The notes: generated by a model from the letters alone, not told the origin. Numbered from the stretch's first letter, positions 17,090 through 25,930 are shown. The stretch is DNA of 64,000 nucleotides from Streptomyces sp. NBC_00239 (GCF_036194065.1 NZ_CP108095.1:8246001-8310000), one strand, 5' to 3'. Program-made: numbers and translations.

Positions 17090-17839
17090 ATGGTTGATCA
17101 CCGCTCGGTTGACGTTGGGGGGATTCGGCTCGCCTATCAGGTCTCGGGCCCGCCGGAAGCTCCGCCGCTCGTCCTGTTGCATGCACTGGGCGAGGGTGCT
17201 GCGGACTGGGACGTCGTGGCGCCCGTCCTCGCCCGCAGCTGGCGGGTCCATGCTCTTGATCTTCGCGGTCATGGCCGAAGCGACTGGCCGGGGGACTACT
17301 CGCTGCAGCTGATGCGGGACGACGTGCTCGGTTTTCTGGATGCGCTGGCTCTTGACCGGGTGGATCTGATGGGGCATTCGATGGGCGGGATCGTTGCCTA
17401 TCTGTTCGCCGGGGAGTACCCGCGGCGTGTGGACCGGCTCGTCTTGGAGGATGTCCCGGTGCCACGACCCCGCGAGCAGTCCACGCCGATCAGGCCGGAT
17501 GGGAAGCTGACGTTCGACTGGGAGATGGTGTTGGCCGTCAAGCGGCAGATCGACACGCCTGATCCGGAATGGCTGGAGAGTCTCAGCAAGATCACAGCGG
17601 ATACCCTTGCAGTAGCTGGCGGTCCGGGAAGCCATGTGTCCCAGGAGGGCATTGCCGAGTTGGCTCGCCGCGTCCCTCAAGGGCGAGTCGTCACCATTCC
17701 GGCCGGGCACTTGATCCACAACGCCCAGCCGACGGTGTTCGTGGAGGAGATTCTGAACTTCTTGCAGCCGCCGGGAGACGGCCCGGCCGCAGGGCCGTCG
17801 CTCCAGGCGGATGACGGGGTTCCCCATCGGAACGGGTGA
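17090..17839 (+). CDS. Alpha/beta-fold hydrolase
   Basis: A 249-residue hydrolase of the epoxide hydrolase/haloperoxidase-like class. The oxyanion strand is LVLLHALGEGAADWDVV, the nucleophile elbow is GHSMGG with Ser97, LDLRGHGRSDWP lies at 57-67 and the catalytic His is in IPAGHLIHN. A short lid spans about 125-190. The last 25 residues are Gly/Pro-rich and probably disordered. The start codon is preceded by a -10-like TAGGTT rather than a ribosome site, suggesting a leaderless mRNA. The gene is monocistronic; the substrate is unknown. Confidence 0.85.
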   Translation: MVDHRSVDVGGIRLAYQVSGPPEAPPLVLLHALGEGAADWDVVAPVLARSWRVHALDLRGHGRSDWPGDYSLQLMRDDVLGFLDALALDRVDLMGHSMGGIVAYLFAGEYPRRVDRLVLEDVPVPRPREQSTPIRPDGKLTFDWEMVLAVKRQIDTPDPEWLESLSKITADTLAVAGGPGSHVSQEGIAELARRVPQGRVVTIPAGHLIHNAQPTVFVEEILNFLQPPGDGPAAGPSLQADDGVPHRNG

Positions 17840-17937
17840 CAGAAAAGCTGGTGAATCCCATGCCACGGGACCGGCGTTGATCGCGAAGTCTTGTTGTCGA
17901 GAGCCGGCCGAGCCGGTCGGCTGAGCGGTTGTCTGCC

Positions 17938-17975
17938 GGGGCCCGAAGGCGCGCGGCGGCGCGGCTGCGGGCCCC
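17938..17975 (-). terminator. Hairpin downstream of ricin-domain gene
   Basis: GGGGCCCG (17938-17945) and CGGGCCCC (17968-17975) form an 8-bp perfect stem around a GC-rich loop, 14 bp past the stop of the minus-strand gene. There is no T-run. Confidence 0.45.
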
Positions 17976-17988
17976 GTGAGGGTGCTGC

Positions 17989-19068
17989 TCAGCGGGCGAT
18001 GGTCCACTGCTGGCCCTGGGAACCGTCGCAGGTCCACACGCCGAGCTTCTTGTAGTCCTCGTGGTAGGTCAGGCAGTCCTGGTCACTGATCCTGATCTGG
18101 TAGGTGTCGCCCTTGATGGGGATGACCTCCCACTTCTGGGCGGCGCCGCCCTTCCAGGTGGTGATGGACGCGAAGTAGGTGCTCGTGTTCTCGGTGAGGA
18201 CCGGACCGAGGCCGTTGGCGATCTCGTAACGGCCGCCGCCCGCCTCCTTGAACGTCCACGTGGAGTTGGTGTCACCCAGCTTCCCCGCGACCACCGTCGA
18301 GCCGGAGGCGGCGTTCGTCGCGGCAGCCCCGAGGTTGTTGACGGTCTTCAGGCGCACGGGGACTCCGACGGGCGGGCGGCCTGATCCGGAGGGCGTCGTC
18401 GCCGCGCTGTCGGCGCGGAAGCCGGGACGGGGGCCGGGCTGTGCGGGTACGCCCGGCGTGATGGGGGTGTCGCCGGGACCGGGCGTCTCGCCCTTGGGGA
18501 CACCGGGGGTCGTGGCCGGCACCATCGTGGGGCGGAAGTCGACGGTGGAGCCGTTGCGGTCCCACAGGCCGTAGAAGCCCCAGTTGATCCATCCGCCGTC
18601 GCCGTGGTTGGTGAAGCTGCCGCCACCGGAGAAGATCCAGATCCGGTAGGTCTGGTCCTCGCGCGAGGTCGCGTCGTTGTAGTCGATGTCGCCCTGGTAC
18701 GCCACGTCCTTGAGGTTCGCGGTGTAGGGGTGGACGAACCAGGGGTCCCCGAAGGCGTTCTTGCCCTTGACGTCGAAAATCATGATGTTGTAATTGCCGC
18801 CGGTGTGGTTCGTCAGCATCTCGAGCAGGCCCTTGACGAACCCCTCGCGAGCCAGCTTCTTGGCCTGACCGCTCTGCTGGGACGCCAGAATGCACCACGA
18901 CAGCGCGCCGGTGCCGAAAGACCCCGGCGACACGGCGGCCGCGGCGTTGCAGTTCTCGACGGGCCCGTTGACCGAGCCGTCCGCGAGTGCGGGCTGTGCC
19001 AGCCCCCCGACCGCCAGGGCACTCACGCAGACAGCGGCCAGAACCGACAGTTTCCTTCTCGAACGCAC
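17989..19068 (-). CDS. Secreted protein with C-terminal ricin-type lectin domain
   Basis: A 359-residue exported protein. The signal peptide covers residues 1-29 (MRSRRKLSV, hydrophobic core, cleavage after QPALA). Residues 30-180 form a globular domain with few cysteines (ENCNAAAA, LSWCILASQ) and a Tyr/Trp-rich part resembling Streptomyces secreted stress proteins (NYNIMIFDVKG, YRIWIFSGGG). A Pro/Gly linker at ~180-235 leads to a beta-trefoil-like domain with QKWEVIPI, ISDQDCLTYH and a final GSQGQQWTIAR, the QxW signature of carbohydrate-binding ricin repeats. It probably binds a polysaccharide outside the cell; catalytic activity is unproven. Confidence 0.7.
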   Translation of the reverse strand: MRSRRKLSVLAAVCVSALAVGGLAQPALADGSVNGPVENCNAAAAVSPGSFGTGALSWCILASQQSGQAKKLAREGFVKGLLEMLTNHTGGNYNIMIFDVKGKNAFGDPWFVHPYTANLKDVAYQGDIDYNDATSREDQTYRIWIFSGGGSFTNHGDGGWINWGFYGLWDRNGSTVDFRPTMVPATTPGVPKGETPGPGDTPITPGVPAQPGPRPGFRADSAATTPSGSGRPPVGVPVRLKTVNNLGAAATNAASGSTVVAGKLGDTNSTWTFKEAGGGRYEIANGLGPVLTENTSTYFASITTWKGGAAQKWEVIPIKGDTYQIRISDQDCLTYHEDYKKLGVWTCDGSQGQQWTIAR

Positions 19069-19531
19069 GGCTTCTCCTCAAGGGGTGGCGAGCACAGCTA
19101 CGTGCGCCAAGAGCCGTGAAGGGGGCGCCGAGGTACACCCGGTTCCGGACAAACGTCATCCGGCCACAGTGACGGGGGTTGCAACCCGTTCTGTGGTTCG
19201 GCGCTTGGCCTGCACGGGGTGCTGGCCTGGCTGTCCGTTGGCCGGTGGCGGCCTTGCGTGAGGCTTGAACGGGTCTGCTGCTGAACCCCTGGCCTGAACT
19301 GCCAGACCAGCCAGGGAACCCGGGTGCGGACCGCCGGCTGACGGAATGCGGCGGACCGTGCCCGGGTTTGCCCGTGCCGGACGAGGTGGGGCTGTTCGTG
19401 CTGGTTCAGGGCGCGGTCAAGTTCCGGTTCACAGACCGCGCGGCGTCGAGCTCGCCCCCGCGCCCGGGGCCCCGGCCGGCGCCCGCTGCCGTCCTGGCTC
19501 TGGGTGATGCCGGAGTGGGTCGGTGTGGTCG

Positions 19532-19693
19532 GTCGGCGGTGGTGCTTGCCGTGATGTCGAGCAGCGGGGTGTTGGCGCCGCTCAGTGCCTCCCACGCTGT
19601 CCAGGTCCCGGTGCGGGTGTCGAGCCGGGAGTGCCTTACGCCCTCGGCTGTGGCAGCGTGGACGTTGCCGCCCTGCGCGGTGCTCGTCAGGCG
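19532..19693 (-). pseudogene. Possible beta-propeller/VCBS-type remnant in a 680-bp gene-poor stretch
   Basis: Between the ricin-domain gene and the next fragment (19069-19747) there is no intact gene. One minus-strand frame encodes GGNVHAATAEGVRHSRLDTR and GTWTAWEALSGANTP, the repeat style of secreted beta-propeller lectins (xRxRxxDGxWxxWxxL). No start, signal peptide or further blades are in frame. It is best read as a decayed secreted-protein gene. Confidence 0.35.
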
Positions 19694-19747
19694 GCTGAGG
19701 CCGCTGCCTCCCGCCCCCCCGGGGGAGCACCAACACCGTCGCAGGGA

Positions 19748-20115
19748 TCAGAAGGGCGCGGTGGCGGAGGGGGTGCTCCCGTTCTGGGCCTGCTGTGCCC
19801 GGTCCGCCATCATCCGTCCGAGCGCGGTGAGCGACGGCTCCAGGTCGCCTGCCGCGGTCGTGTAGCGGACGAAGACGACGACCGTTCCGACAAGGGCCCC
19901 TGCTTCGGCCTCCTCGATGGATTCGTCGTCCTCGTTGACCGTGGTCTTGCCGGGGGTGAACCGGAAGGCCGTACTGGTGTCACCCATGGACGGGAACGAC
20001 ATGAGGGTCTTCTCTGAGTCGTCCGTCAAATCCCTACGCACCTGGTCGAACGCCTGGGCGGCGTGCGAGGCGCTGCCGAAGGCCGAGACGTAGCGGGCCT
20101 TCCGTGCCGCTCGGA
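19748..20115 (-). pseudogene. 5'-truncated secreted/lipoprotein-like gene
   Basis: The frame ending at 19748 encodes ARYVSAFGSASHAAQAFDQV, then SMGDTSTAFRFTPGKTTVNE and ALVGTVVVFVRYTTAAGDLE, with a tail TALGRMMADRAQQAQNG. This looks like the C-terminal half of a Streptomyces lipoprotein or sensor-like extracellular domain. A start at 20041 exists, but clear coding similarity extends upstream of it to about 20112, where the frame loses character and no signal sequence follows. I read it as a 3' fragment; a short functional product cannot be excluded. Confidence 0.5.
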
Positions 20116-20274
20116 ACGGGCAGTCCCCCGGGACGGTCCGGGGCGATGAGTCGGGTGCCCGGGTTGTCGTTCGGGCTGGGGCGGAGCAGCGCCGTCGTGT
20201 GTTGGTCCGTTCGGGCTGTTGTTGCCGTGTTCCGGCGCACCGGTATGTGGAATCTCTCTCCGCGCGTGGGACGC

Positions 20275-20934
20275 TCAGGGGTTGATGCGGCCGAGGCGAC
20301 GGGTCATCTGTTCGACGGTGTCGGTGGGGGGCCAGGGGAAGTCGGGGAGGTCGGCGCGGAGGGTCACCTGGCCGTGGAGGGCCGTCCAGAGGGTCACGGC
20401 GTCGGTGAAGGGATCGGTGCTGGACGAGCGGCCGGCGCGTACGCAGGCGTCGAGGTTGTCGACGAGGGTCTGGAAGGCGTCGAGTCCCTGGCGGCCGGGG
20501 ATGTCGGCGGCGGGGGCTTCGGGCTTGGGGCGGGCCCAGCCGAAGAGGACGCGGTAGCGGGCGGGTTCGCGGACGCCGAAGTCGACGTAGGCGGCGCAGC
20601 CTGCGAGCAGCGCGTCGACCGGGTCGTCTTGCGCTGTGACGGCGGCGGTGACCGCCTGGTGGAGTTGAGTGATCGCCTCAACGACGACCGCTTCGACGAT
20701 GGCGTTCCGATCGGGGAAGTGCGCGTAGATCGAGGGGGCGGCGATGCCGGCCTCGCGGGCCACGGAGCGCAGGGTGACGGCCTGGTCGGAGCCGGTGCGC
20801 ACGATGAGGGCGGTCGCCGCTCGGATGATCTCCTCGCGCAGTAGCAGGCCCTGACCGCGCCGGTTGCGAGCCCGGGGCGAAGCGTCCTCCCCTTGGCCGG
20901 CGGGGAAGTCGGTAGCTGTGGGGGCCTTCTTCAT
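20275..20934 (-). CDS. TetR-family transcriptional regulator
   Basis: Start at the ATG at 20934 (MKKAPTATDFPAGQ), about 219 residues. The DNA-binding domain is at ~30-75: REEIIRAATALIVRTGSDQA, TLRSVAREAGIAAPSIYAHF and PDRNAIVEAVV. The C-terminal domain has the pattern ALLAGCAAYVDFGVREPARYRVLF, a TetR_C_33-type ligand domain. It is divergent from an MFS exporter with an 86-bp gap holding a 24-bp palindrome, the classic local-repressor arrangement. A drug-like inducer exported by the transporter is the likely ligand (inference). Confidence 0.92.
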   Translation of the reverse strand: MKKAPTATDFPAGQGEDASPRARNRRGQGLLLREEIIRAATALIVRTGSDQAVTLRSVAREAGIAAPSIYAHFPDRNAIVEAVVVEAITQLHQAVTAAVTAQDDPVDALLAGCAAYVDFGVREPARYRVLFGWARPKPEAPAADIPGRQGLDAFQTLVDNLDACVRAGRSSSTDPFTDAVTLWTALHGQVTLRADLPDFPWPPTDTVEQMTRRLGRINP

Positions 20935-20981
20935 GACCGCAACTTTACAGGTGTTAGCCGACCGCTGTAGCGTCCCCGTCT

Positions 20982-21005
20982 GTAACCTCACACTCGTAAG
21001 GTTAC
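20982..21005. promoter_or_regulatory. Palindromic operator between tetR and MFS genes
   Basis: gtaacct at 20982-20988 and aggttac at 20999-21005 are perfect 7-bp inverted arms with a 10-base spacer. The site lies 15 bp before the transporter ATG, so a bound repressor would block either promoter or the transporter's early transcription. Confidence 0.75.
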
Positions 21006-21020
21006 GACCGTAAGGACGTT

Positions 21021-22589
21021 ATGAGCATCGAAGGCACACCCGACCCGGAACCGGGTCACCCGCGCCGCAGGCCCGCACTCGCGGCGCTCTGTCTGGCGCT
21101 GGTCGTCACCACCATCGACAACACCGTGCTCAACACGGCCCTGCCCGCACTCGCCGAGCAACTGTCGGCCTCCACCGCAGACCTTCAGTGGATCAACAAC
21201 GCCTACACCCTGGTGTTCGCTGCGATGCTGATCACAGCGGGCAGTCTCGGCGCCCGGTTCGGGCACCGCCGCGCGCTGGTCGGCGGCCTGACGGTGCTGG
21301 CCATGGCATCGGCGTCGGCCGCACTGTCCGGCTCGGCCGGGCAACTCGTCACGTTCCGCGCGGTGATGGGGCTGGGCGCGGCGTTCGTCATGCCGGCCAC
21401 CCTCTCGATCATCGTGGCGCTGTTCGGCCCCCAGGAGCGCGGCAGGGCCATCGCCGTCTGGTCCGCGACCGCCGGCATCGGCATCGTGGCCGGCCCGGTC
21501 ACGGGCGGGCTGCTGCTCGACCACTTCGCCTGGGGCAGCGTCTTCTGGATCAACGTGCCGCTGGTCGCCATCGCGCTCACTGCCACCCTGCTCCTGGTCC
21601 CCGCTCTGCCGGGCCGCCGTACCGGCCGCATCGACATCCCAGGTCTGCTGCTCTCGGCAACCGGCCTGGCCGCCCTGGTCGACGTGGTCGTCCAGGGCCC
21701 CGAACGCGGCTGGCTGACGGCCGCCACCGCGGTCGAAGCCGGCGCGGCGGCCGTGCTGCTCGCAGCGTTCGCCTGCTGGGAACTGCGCACCGCCCACCCG
21801 ATGGTCGACGTGCGGCTGTTCGCCGACCGGACGTTCAGCGTCGCGAGCGGCATCCTCGGGATCACCTTCTTCGCCCTGTTCGGCGTGCTGTTCGGCTACA
21901 CCCAGTACCTGCAACTCGTCCACGGATTCAGCCCGTTCGAGGCCGGGCTCGGCGCTCTGCCGTTCGCGCTGGCGATGGCGGCCACCGCCGCCACCAGTGA
22001 CCGCATCACCGCCCGGTTCGGCCCCCGGAACACCATCGCCGCCGGACTTGCCGTCATGGCCGCCGGCTTGGGCTGCCTCTCCCTCGTCACTGCCGGCACG
22101 CCGTTCGCGGTGCTCGCACTCACCATGGGAGCGGTGGGTGCGGGGATGGGCCTCGTCATGGCGCCGGCCAGCACGGCGACCGTGGCTGCCGTGCCCCGTG
22201 AGAAGTCGCCCATGGCAAGCTCGGTGAACAGCGTGGTCCGCGAACTGGGCGGAGCCCTGGGCATCGCAGTGGTCGGCACCCTCGTCTCCGCCTCGTACCG
22301 GTCGCAACTGCTCACCACCCTGCCGGGCGCGCCTGCCCCGGCCGCCGAGGACCTGACATCCGCTCACCTGCTCGCCGCCGAGCTGCTTCCCGGTCCGGCC
22401 GGCCGACTGGTCGCCGCCGCGGACGAGGCGTTCACCACCGCGATGAACCACGGAACGCAACTCTGCGCCCTGGTCGCCCTGCTCGGCGCCGCGGCCGCCC
22501 TCGCCTGGCTGCGCCGGCGACCGACCGCTGAGCAGCCGACCGCCAACGCCGAGGAGACGCCGGAGAGGGACAAGGCGGAGCGTGTCTGA
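21021..22589 (+). CDS. MFS drug exporter, DHA2 (14-TMS) type
   Basis: A 522-residue polytopic protein starting MSIEGTPDPEP with AAGGA just upstream. It has TMS1 with the DHA2 motif VVTTIDNTVLNTALPALAE, motif A GSLGARFGHRRAL, an ERGRAIAVW segment, and motif C in GIGIVAGPVTGGLLLDHFAWG. Fourteen hydrophobic segments can be counted to about residue 500, followed by a charged tail. Such pumps export hydrophobic drugs or dyes by proton antiport. It is controlled by the divergent TetR gene through the 24-bp palindrome. Confidence 0.92.
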   Translation: MSIEGTPDPEPGHPRRRPALAALCLALVVTTIDNTVLNTALPALAEQLSASTADLQWINNAYTLVFAAMLITAGSLGARFGHRRALVGGLTVLAMASASAALSGSAGQLVTFRAVMGLGAAFVMPATLSIIVALFGPQERGRAIAVWSATAGIGIVAGPVTGGLLLDHFAWGSVFWINVPLVAIALTATLLLVPALPGRRTGRIDIPGLLLSATGLAALVDVVVQGPERGWLTAATAVEAGAAAVLLAAFACWELRTAHPMVDVRLFADRTFSVASGILGITFFALFGVLFGYTQYLQLVHGFSPFEAGLGALPFALAMAATAATSDRITARFGPRNTIAAGLAVMAAGLGCLSLVTAGTPFAVLALTMGAVGAGMGLVMAPASTATVAAVPREKSPMASSVNSVVRELGGALGIAVVGTLVSASYRSQLLTTLPGAPAPAAEDLTSAHLLAAELLPGPAGRLVAAADEAFTTAMNHGTQLCALVALLGAAAALAWLRRRPTAEQPTANAEETPERDKAERV

Positions 22590-22668
22590 GAGTTCGTGAG
22601 TCCGTGCTATGACAGCCTGGCCCGGGGCTCGGCCTCGGGCTCTCGGGCCAGGCGGATCGGACGAGTCA

Positions 22669-22830
22669 TGGCAGGCAAGACAGGACCGGTCGCCTCGGCG
22701 GCCGGGGACGCGATGGTCGATGAGGTTGTCGAGCGGCTGCTCAGCGGCGCCGACGCTTCAGGGGCCGCCCCTCGGTGAGGGTGGGCTGCCGACGGAGATC
22801 ACCAAGGCCGTGCTGGAGCGGGCGCCCTCG
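22669..22830 (+). mobile_element. IS256-family transposase N-terminal scrap, frameshifted
   Basis: From the ATG at 22669 the frame reads DAMVDEVVERLLSGADASG, then shifts to LGEGGLPTEITKAVLERA in the next frame. This is the start of an IS256 (mutator) transposase. The match ends at about 22830, directly against IS5-type sequence, so one element seems to have cut into the other or both were joined by deletion. Confidence 0.7.
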
Positions 22831-23338
22831 CTCCGCCCATACCCCCGGGCCGTGGCTGGCCGACCGAGGGCGAACGGCCCGGCAGGTCATCAACGGGATG
22901 GTCTGCAAGATCCGCACCGGCCTGCCGTGGCGTGACGTGCCCGACCGTAACGGGCCATGGAAAACGGTCTGCACCCCCTTCCGTCGCTGCGCGTTGAGCG
23001 GCGTTCTCGCCGAGGCCCTTCAGCAGATCCAGGCCCAGGCTTGATGCGGCGACATCGACTGGCTCGTCCAGATCGACTCCACCATCGTGCGAGCGCATCA
23101 GCATGCGGCTGCCACCGGCTGAAAAGAGGGATGCGTCGGGTGGACGAACCGGATGATCACGGCGTGGCCGATCCCGCGGGGGCTGACCACCAAGATCCCC
23201 CTTGCTTGCGACGGCCGCGGCAGGCCCCTGGCCATCCTGATCGCACCCGGCCCACGCCACGGTGGCATCTGCGCGCAACCGCTGCTGAAACGCATGTTCG
23301 GCGGCGGCTTTCGACGCAGCACCGTGGAACGGTGAGGA
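22820..23338 (+). mobile_element. IS5-family transposase, degenerate
   Basis: Pieces in shifting frames read GRTARQVINGMVCKIRTGLP, WRDVPDRNGPWKTV, then after an in-frame TGA GDIDWLVQIDSTIVRAHQHA, and later LTTKIPLACDGRGRPLAILI and a terminal STVER. These follow the order of IS5/IS903-type transposases (DDE domain). Stops and frameshifts are present at about 23041 and 23120, so no active enzyme is made. No clear terminal inverted repeats were found by eye. Confidence 0.75.
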
Positions 23339-23453
23339 CGTCGCCTTCGACTGCCAAGCCGCTGAGTTCGTCTGCCGCATCCTCATCGATCCGCATCACC
23401 CCTTCACGATGGCCCGCTTTTTCGATACTCACTGGTTCATGAACTACGGGTAA
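23319..23453 (+). other. Unrecognised 44-codon C-terminal fragment
   Basis: One frame to the TAA at 23451 encodes FDCQAAEFVCRILIDPHHPF and TMARFFDTHWFMNYG. Codon use looks coding and the end is natural, but there is no start codon. It overlaps the last codons of the truncated PAP2 gene on the other strand. It is probably the 3' tail of a deleted gene brought in by IS-mediated rearrangement. I do not recognise the family. Confidence 0.4.
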
Positions 23454-23689
23454 GGCGACTGAGAGAGCAGCTCCGCCACCGCCATCGCCGTGATGCCGGC
23501 GGCTGCGGCTTGGCGGCCCCGCCATCCGCCGCCCGCCGCCATGACCACGGCGGCGGCCCACCACAGCTTCGTGTGCTCTGCTGCTTCCTCGACCGGCGGC
23601 AGGAGCCGGCGGGCCCAGCCGGAATCCCAGGCAGCCATCCGCCGGGTCAGTCGGTGATCGTCGTCGCGTAGCGCCGTCAGGATTCCCAT
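23444..23689 (-). pseudogene. PAP2-family phosphatase, truncated after ~76 residues
   Basis: The ATG at 23689, with AAGGG upstream, encodes MGILTALRDDDHRLTRRMAA, an LLPPVEEAAEHTKLWW segment and a membrane stretch ending AVAELLS, then the unrelated QSPYP. This is the N-terminus of an undecaprenyl-pyrophosphate-phosphatase-like PAP2 protein. All catalytic motifs (KxxxxxxRP, PSGH, SRxxxxxHxxxD) are missing. The IS-remnant zone begins where it stops. It follows a YihY/BrkB gene on the same strand, the same order as at 34.8-36.8 kb. Confidence 0.75.
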
Positions 23690-23728
23690 GCCGTGACCCT
23701 TGCCCGACCGCAGCCTTGCACGCCCTGC

Positions 23729-24775
23729 TCACTCCAGGCGGCGGCGGTCTTCATCGCTCCACTTACGGGTGTCGCGGGGCTCCACGTACGGCTCCTCGTC
23801 CTCGGGGTACCCGCCGGCGACAGCGCGCTGACGGGCCAGCTCGGCGTCGAACTCCAAACCGAGGAGGATCGCCAGGTTGGTGATCCACAACCACACCAGG
23901 AAGATGATCACTCCGGCGAGGGTGCCGTACGTCTTGTTGTAGGAGCCGAAGTTCGCGACGTAGAACGCGAAGCCGGCCGAGGCGATCATCCAGATCACCA
24001 GCGCCAGGAAACTGCCGGGGGTGACCCACTTGAACCCGCGGCCCTTGGCGTTTGGTGCAGCCCAATAAAGGAGCGCGATCATGATCGTGACGAGCAGGAC
24101 CAAGACCGGCCACTTCGCGATCGACCACACCGTCATCGCCGTGTCGCCGATGCCGAGGGCGGCGCCCGCCTGGCGGGCCAGTCCGCCGCTGAAGACGACG
24201 ATCAGGGCGCTGGCCACGGCCAGGATCATGAGCGTGACGGTCAGTGCCAGTCGTAGCGGCAGGACCTTCCACACCGGGCGGCCCTCGGGCATGTCATAGA
24301 CGGCGTTCGAGGCGCGGATGAACGCTGCGACATAGCCGGAGGCTGACCAGATCGCGACGGCCAAGCCCACGATCGCCAGGAGCGAGCCGACACCACTGTT
24401 GCCCTGCAACTGCTGCACCGCGTTGCTGATCACGTCGCGGGCCGAGCCGGGGGTCAGCTTCTGCAGGTTGTCCAACACCTGCTTGGTCGCCGACTCCCCG
24501 GCGACGCCCAGCAGCGACACCAGGACCAGCAGGGCCGGGAAGAGGGCCAGCACCGCGTAGTACGTCAGCCCCGCGGCCCGGTCGGTCAGCTCGTCGTCCT
24601 TGAACTCCTTCAGCGTGCCGCGCAGCACGGCCATCCACGACCGTTTCGGCAGGTCGGAGAGCCGATCCGGAGCCCGCTCCTCGACCTCCTCGTCGGGGCC
24701 CGCCCTGCCTCGCCCGCCGACGCCGGCAGTGGGCTCGCGCTCGTCACCATGTTCGGGATCCGGTGTGCGTGTCAT
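23729..24775 (-). CDS. YihY/virulence factor BrkB-family membrane protein
   Basis: Start at the ATG at 24775 (MTRTPDPEHGDE), 348 residues; an in-frame start at 24811 is less typical. A charged N-terminus of ~50 residues precedes six membrane helices. Family features include DRAAGLTYYAVLALFPALLVL, SVGSLLAIVGLAVAIWSASGYV-like helix 2-3, NAVYDMPEGRPVWKVLPLRL, GSYNKTYGTLAGVIIFLVWL and NLAILLGLEFDAELAR. The C-terminal tail is acidic (EDEEPYVEPRDTRKW). The family is often annotated as RNase BN, but without evidence; an envelope role is more likely. The PAP2 gene downstream is truncated. Confidence 0.9.
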   Translation of the reverse strand: MTRTPDPEHGDEREPTAGVGGRGRAGPDEEVEERAPDRLSDLPKRSWMAVLRGTLKEFKDDELTDRAAGLTYYAVLALFPALLVLVSLLGVAGESATKQVLDNLQKLTPGSARDVISNAVQQLQGNSGVGSLLAIVGLAVAIWSASGYVAAFIRASNAVYDMPEGRPVWKVLPLRLALTVTLMILAVASALIVVFSGGLARQAGAALGIGDTAMTVWSIAKWPVLVLLVTIMIALLYWAAPNAKGRGFKWVTPGSFLALVIWMIASAGFAFYVANFGSYNKTYGTLAGVIIFLVWLWITNLAILLGLEFDAELARQRAVAGGYPEDEEPYVEPRDTRKWSDEDRRRLE

Positions 24776-24885
24776 ATCCGGCGGCTGTCCAATCACCCCC
24801 GCCTTATGCATCGACCGCGAGGCCCGGGTCTGAGCGGTTGCGCGGAGGCCGGAGGGGTAGGCGCCGATACGACCAAAAGATATTT

Positions 24886-25330
24886 CTACGCGAAGAGCGA
24901 CGGGTGTGATCCCCGCCAGTCACCGCCCACCGCGATGGCGGTGGGCTCGGGCAACGCCAGGACCAGCCGGTTGCCGACCAGGGCGGCGGGGCGGTGGCTG
25001 ATCTCGGGGTGTTCCCACCGCCACAGCTCCCGGCCGGAGCGCACGTCGAACGCGGTCACGAACGGAGGCAGGTGTCGCCTGTGCCAGTTGCGGCCCCCGT
25101 CGGCAGCCTGTACGTAGATCGCGTCGCGTTGTCCGCGACCCCGCTCAAATGGAGCGTGCAGCGTTCGCCGGTGCGGGAGGTGAGTCGGCGGGTCCAGAGC
25201 AGGGGGCCGCCGTCTCGCTGCCGTGCGGCGACCTCGTCGTGGAGCATGACGGAGATCTGGCCGCGCGGAACGCGTTGCGATGCCGCTGGACTTGCGGGGG
25301 CCTTGTCGACCTTGACCCCGATGCCACTCA
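24886..25330 (-). pseudogene. PQQ-like beta-propeller protein, frameshifted C-terminal fragment
   Basis: One frame carries GGPLLWTRRLTSRTGERCTL and HLSGVADNA. The next continues as IYVQAADGGRN, then TAFDVRSGRELWRWEHPE and NRLVLALPEPTAIAVGGDWR. The WxWxxP/GRELWRW blade repeats are those of PQQ-like beta-propellers, often the sensor half of Streptomyces Ser/Thr kinases. A frameshift separates the two blocks near 25130 and the N-terminal part is lost. Confidence 0.6.
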
Positions 25331-25472
25331 GAGAGAGGGAGGTCGCAGGCCACCGCCCACGCCCTGCGAGAGGCCCTGACACGGGGGGTGCCGTACCACG
25401 TCCCCTCCAGCGCGGCGAGGAGGGCGACGGGCGACGGCCTCACCGGCGTACGGGCACGCTTGGCGGCGCCCG

Positions 25473-25506
25473 GTAGGAAGCCGGCCACCGTAGGAAGCCG
25501 GCCACC
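25473..25506. repeat. 17-bp perfect tandem duplication
   Basis: gtaggaagccggccacc occurs twice without gap (25473-25489, 25490-25506) in non-coding debris between the propeller fragment and the IS982 scrap. Confidence 0.9.
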
Positions 25507-25624
25507 GGTCACCTGCGCGGAGGCGAGTGCTTTCGGATCGCCAGCGCGACCGCTGCCCCGACGACGGCTCCCGCGATGGCCCACGGCACGCTCGGGGTCT
25601 CGTCGCCGAGGTGGTAGCCCACCA

Positions 25625-25883
25625 CGCAGAAGCGCGCCGAGCGAAGCCGTTTGTTGTAGCCCGCACGCTGAGGCAGGTACGGGAACATACCAAGCAGGTG
25701 CTTGCGTGTGTAGCGCAGCCATCGCGCCTCGGAATGGTGGCCGAGCAGTGCCTGGGCCACCGCCAGGGAGACAAGTTCGGAATCGCTGAGCTGGGGCGGT
25801 CGCCCCATCCACCGCTTACCTGCGATCTCGACGGCGATCTTCACACAGAGTGCGGTTGAAAGGGTCTCAAGGTCAGACGTCAC
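25625..25883 (-). mobile_element. IS982-family transposase, N-terminal scrap
   Basis: From a GTG at 25883 the frame reads VTSDLETLSTALCVKIAVEI, GKRWMGRPPQLSDSELVSLA, ALLGHHSEARWLRYTRKHLL and FPYLPQRAGYNKRLR. This is the first third of an IS982 transposase. After codon ~86 it passes into an unrelated hydrophobic tail (AIAGAVVGAAVALAIRKHS) ending at 25509. The DDE residues are absent. The element is dead. Confidence 0.75.
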
Positions 25884-25930
25884 ACACGGATCATTGAGGT
25901 CCTCGCCGCCTTGGTGGAGCCGAACGAGAC

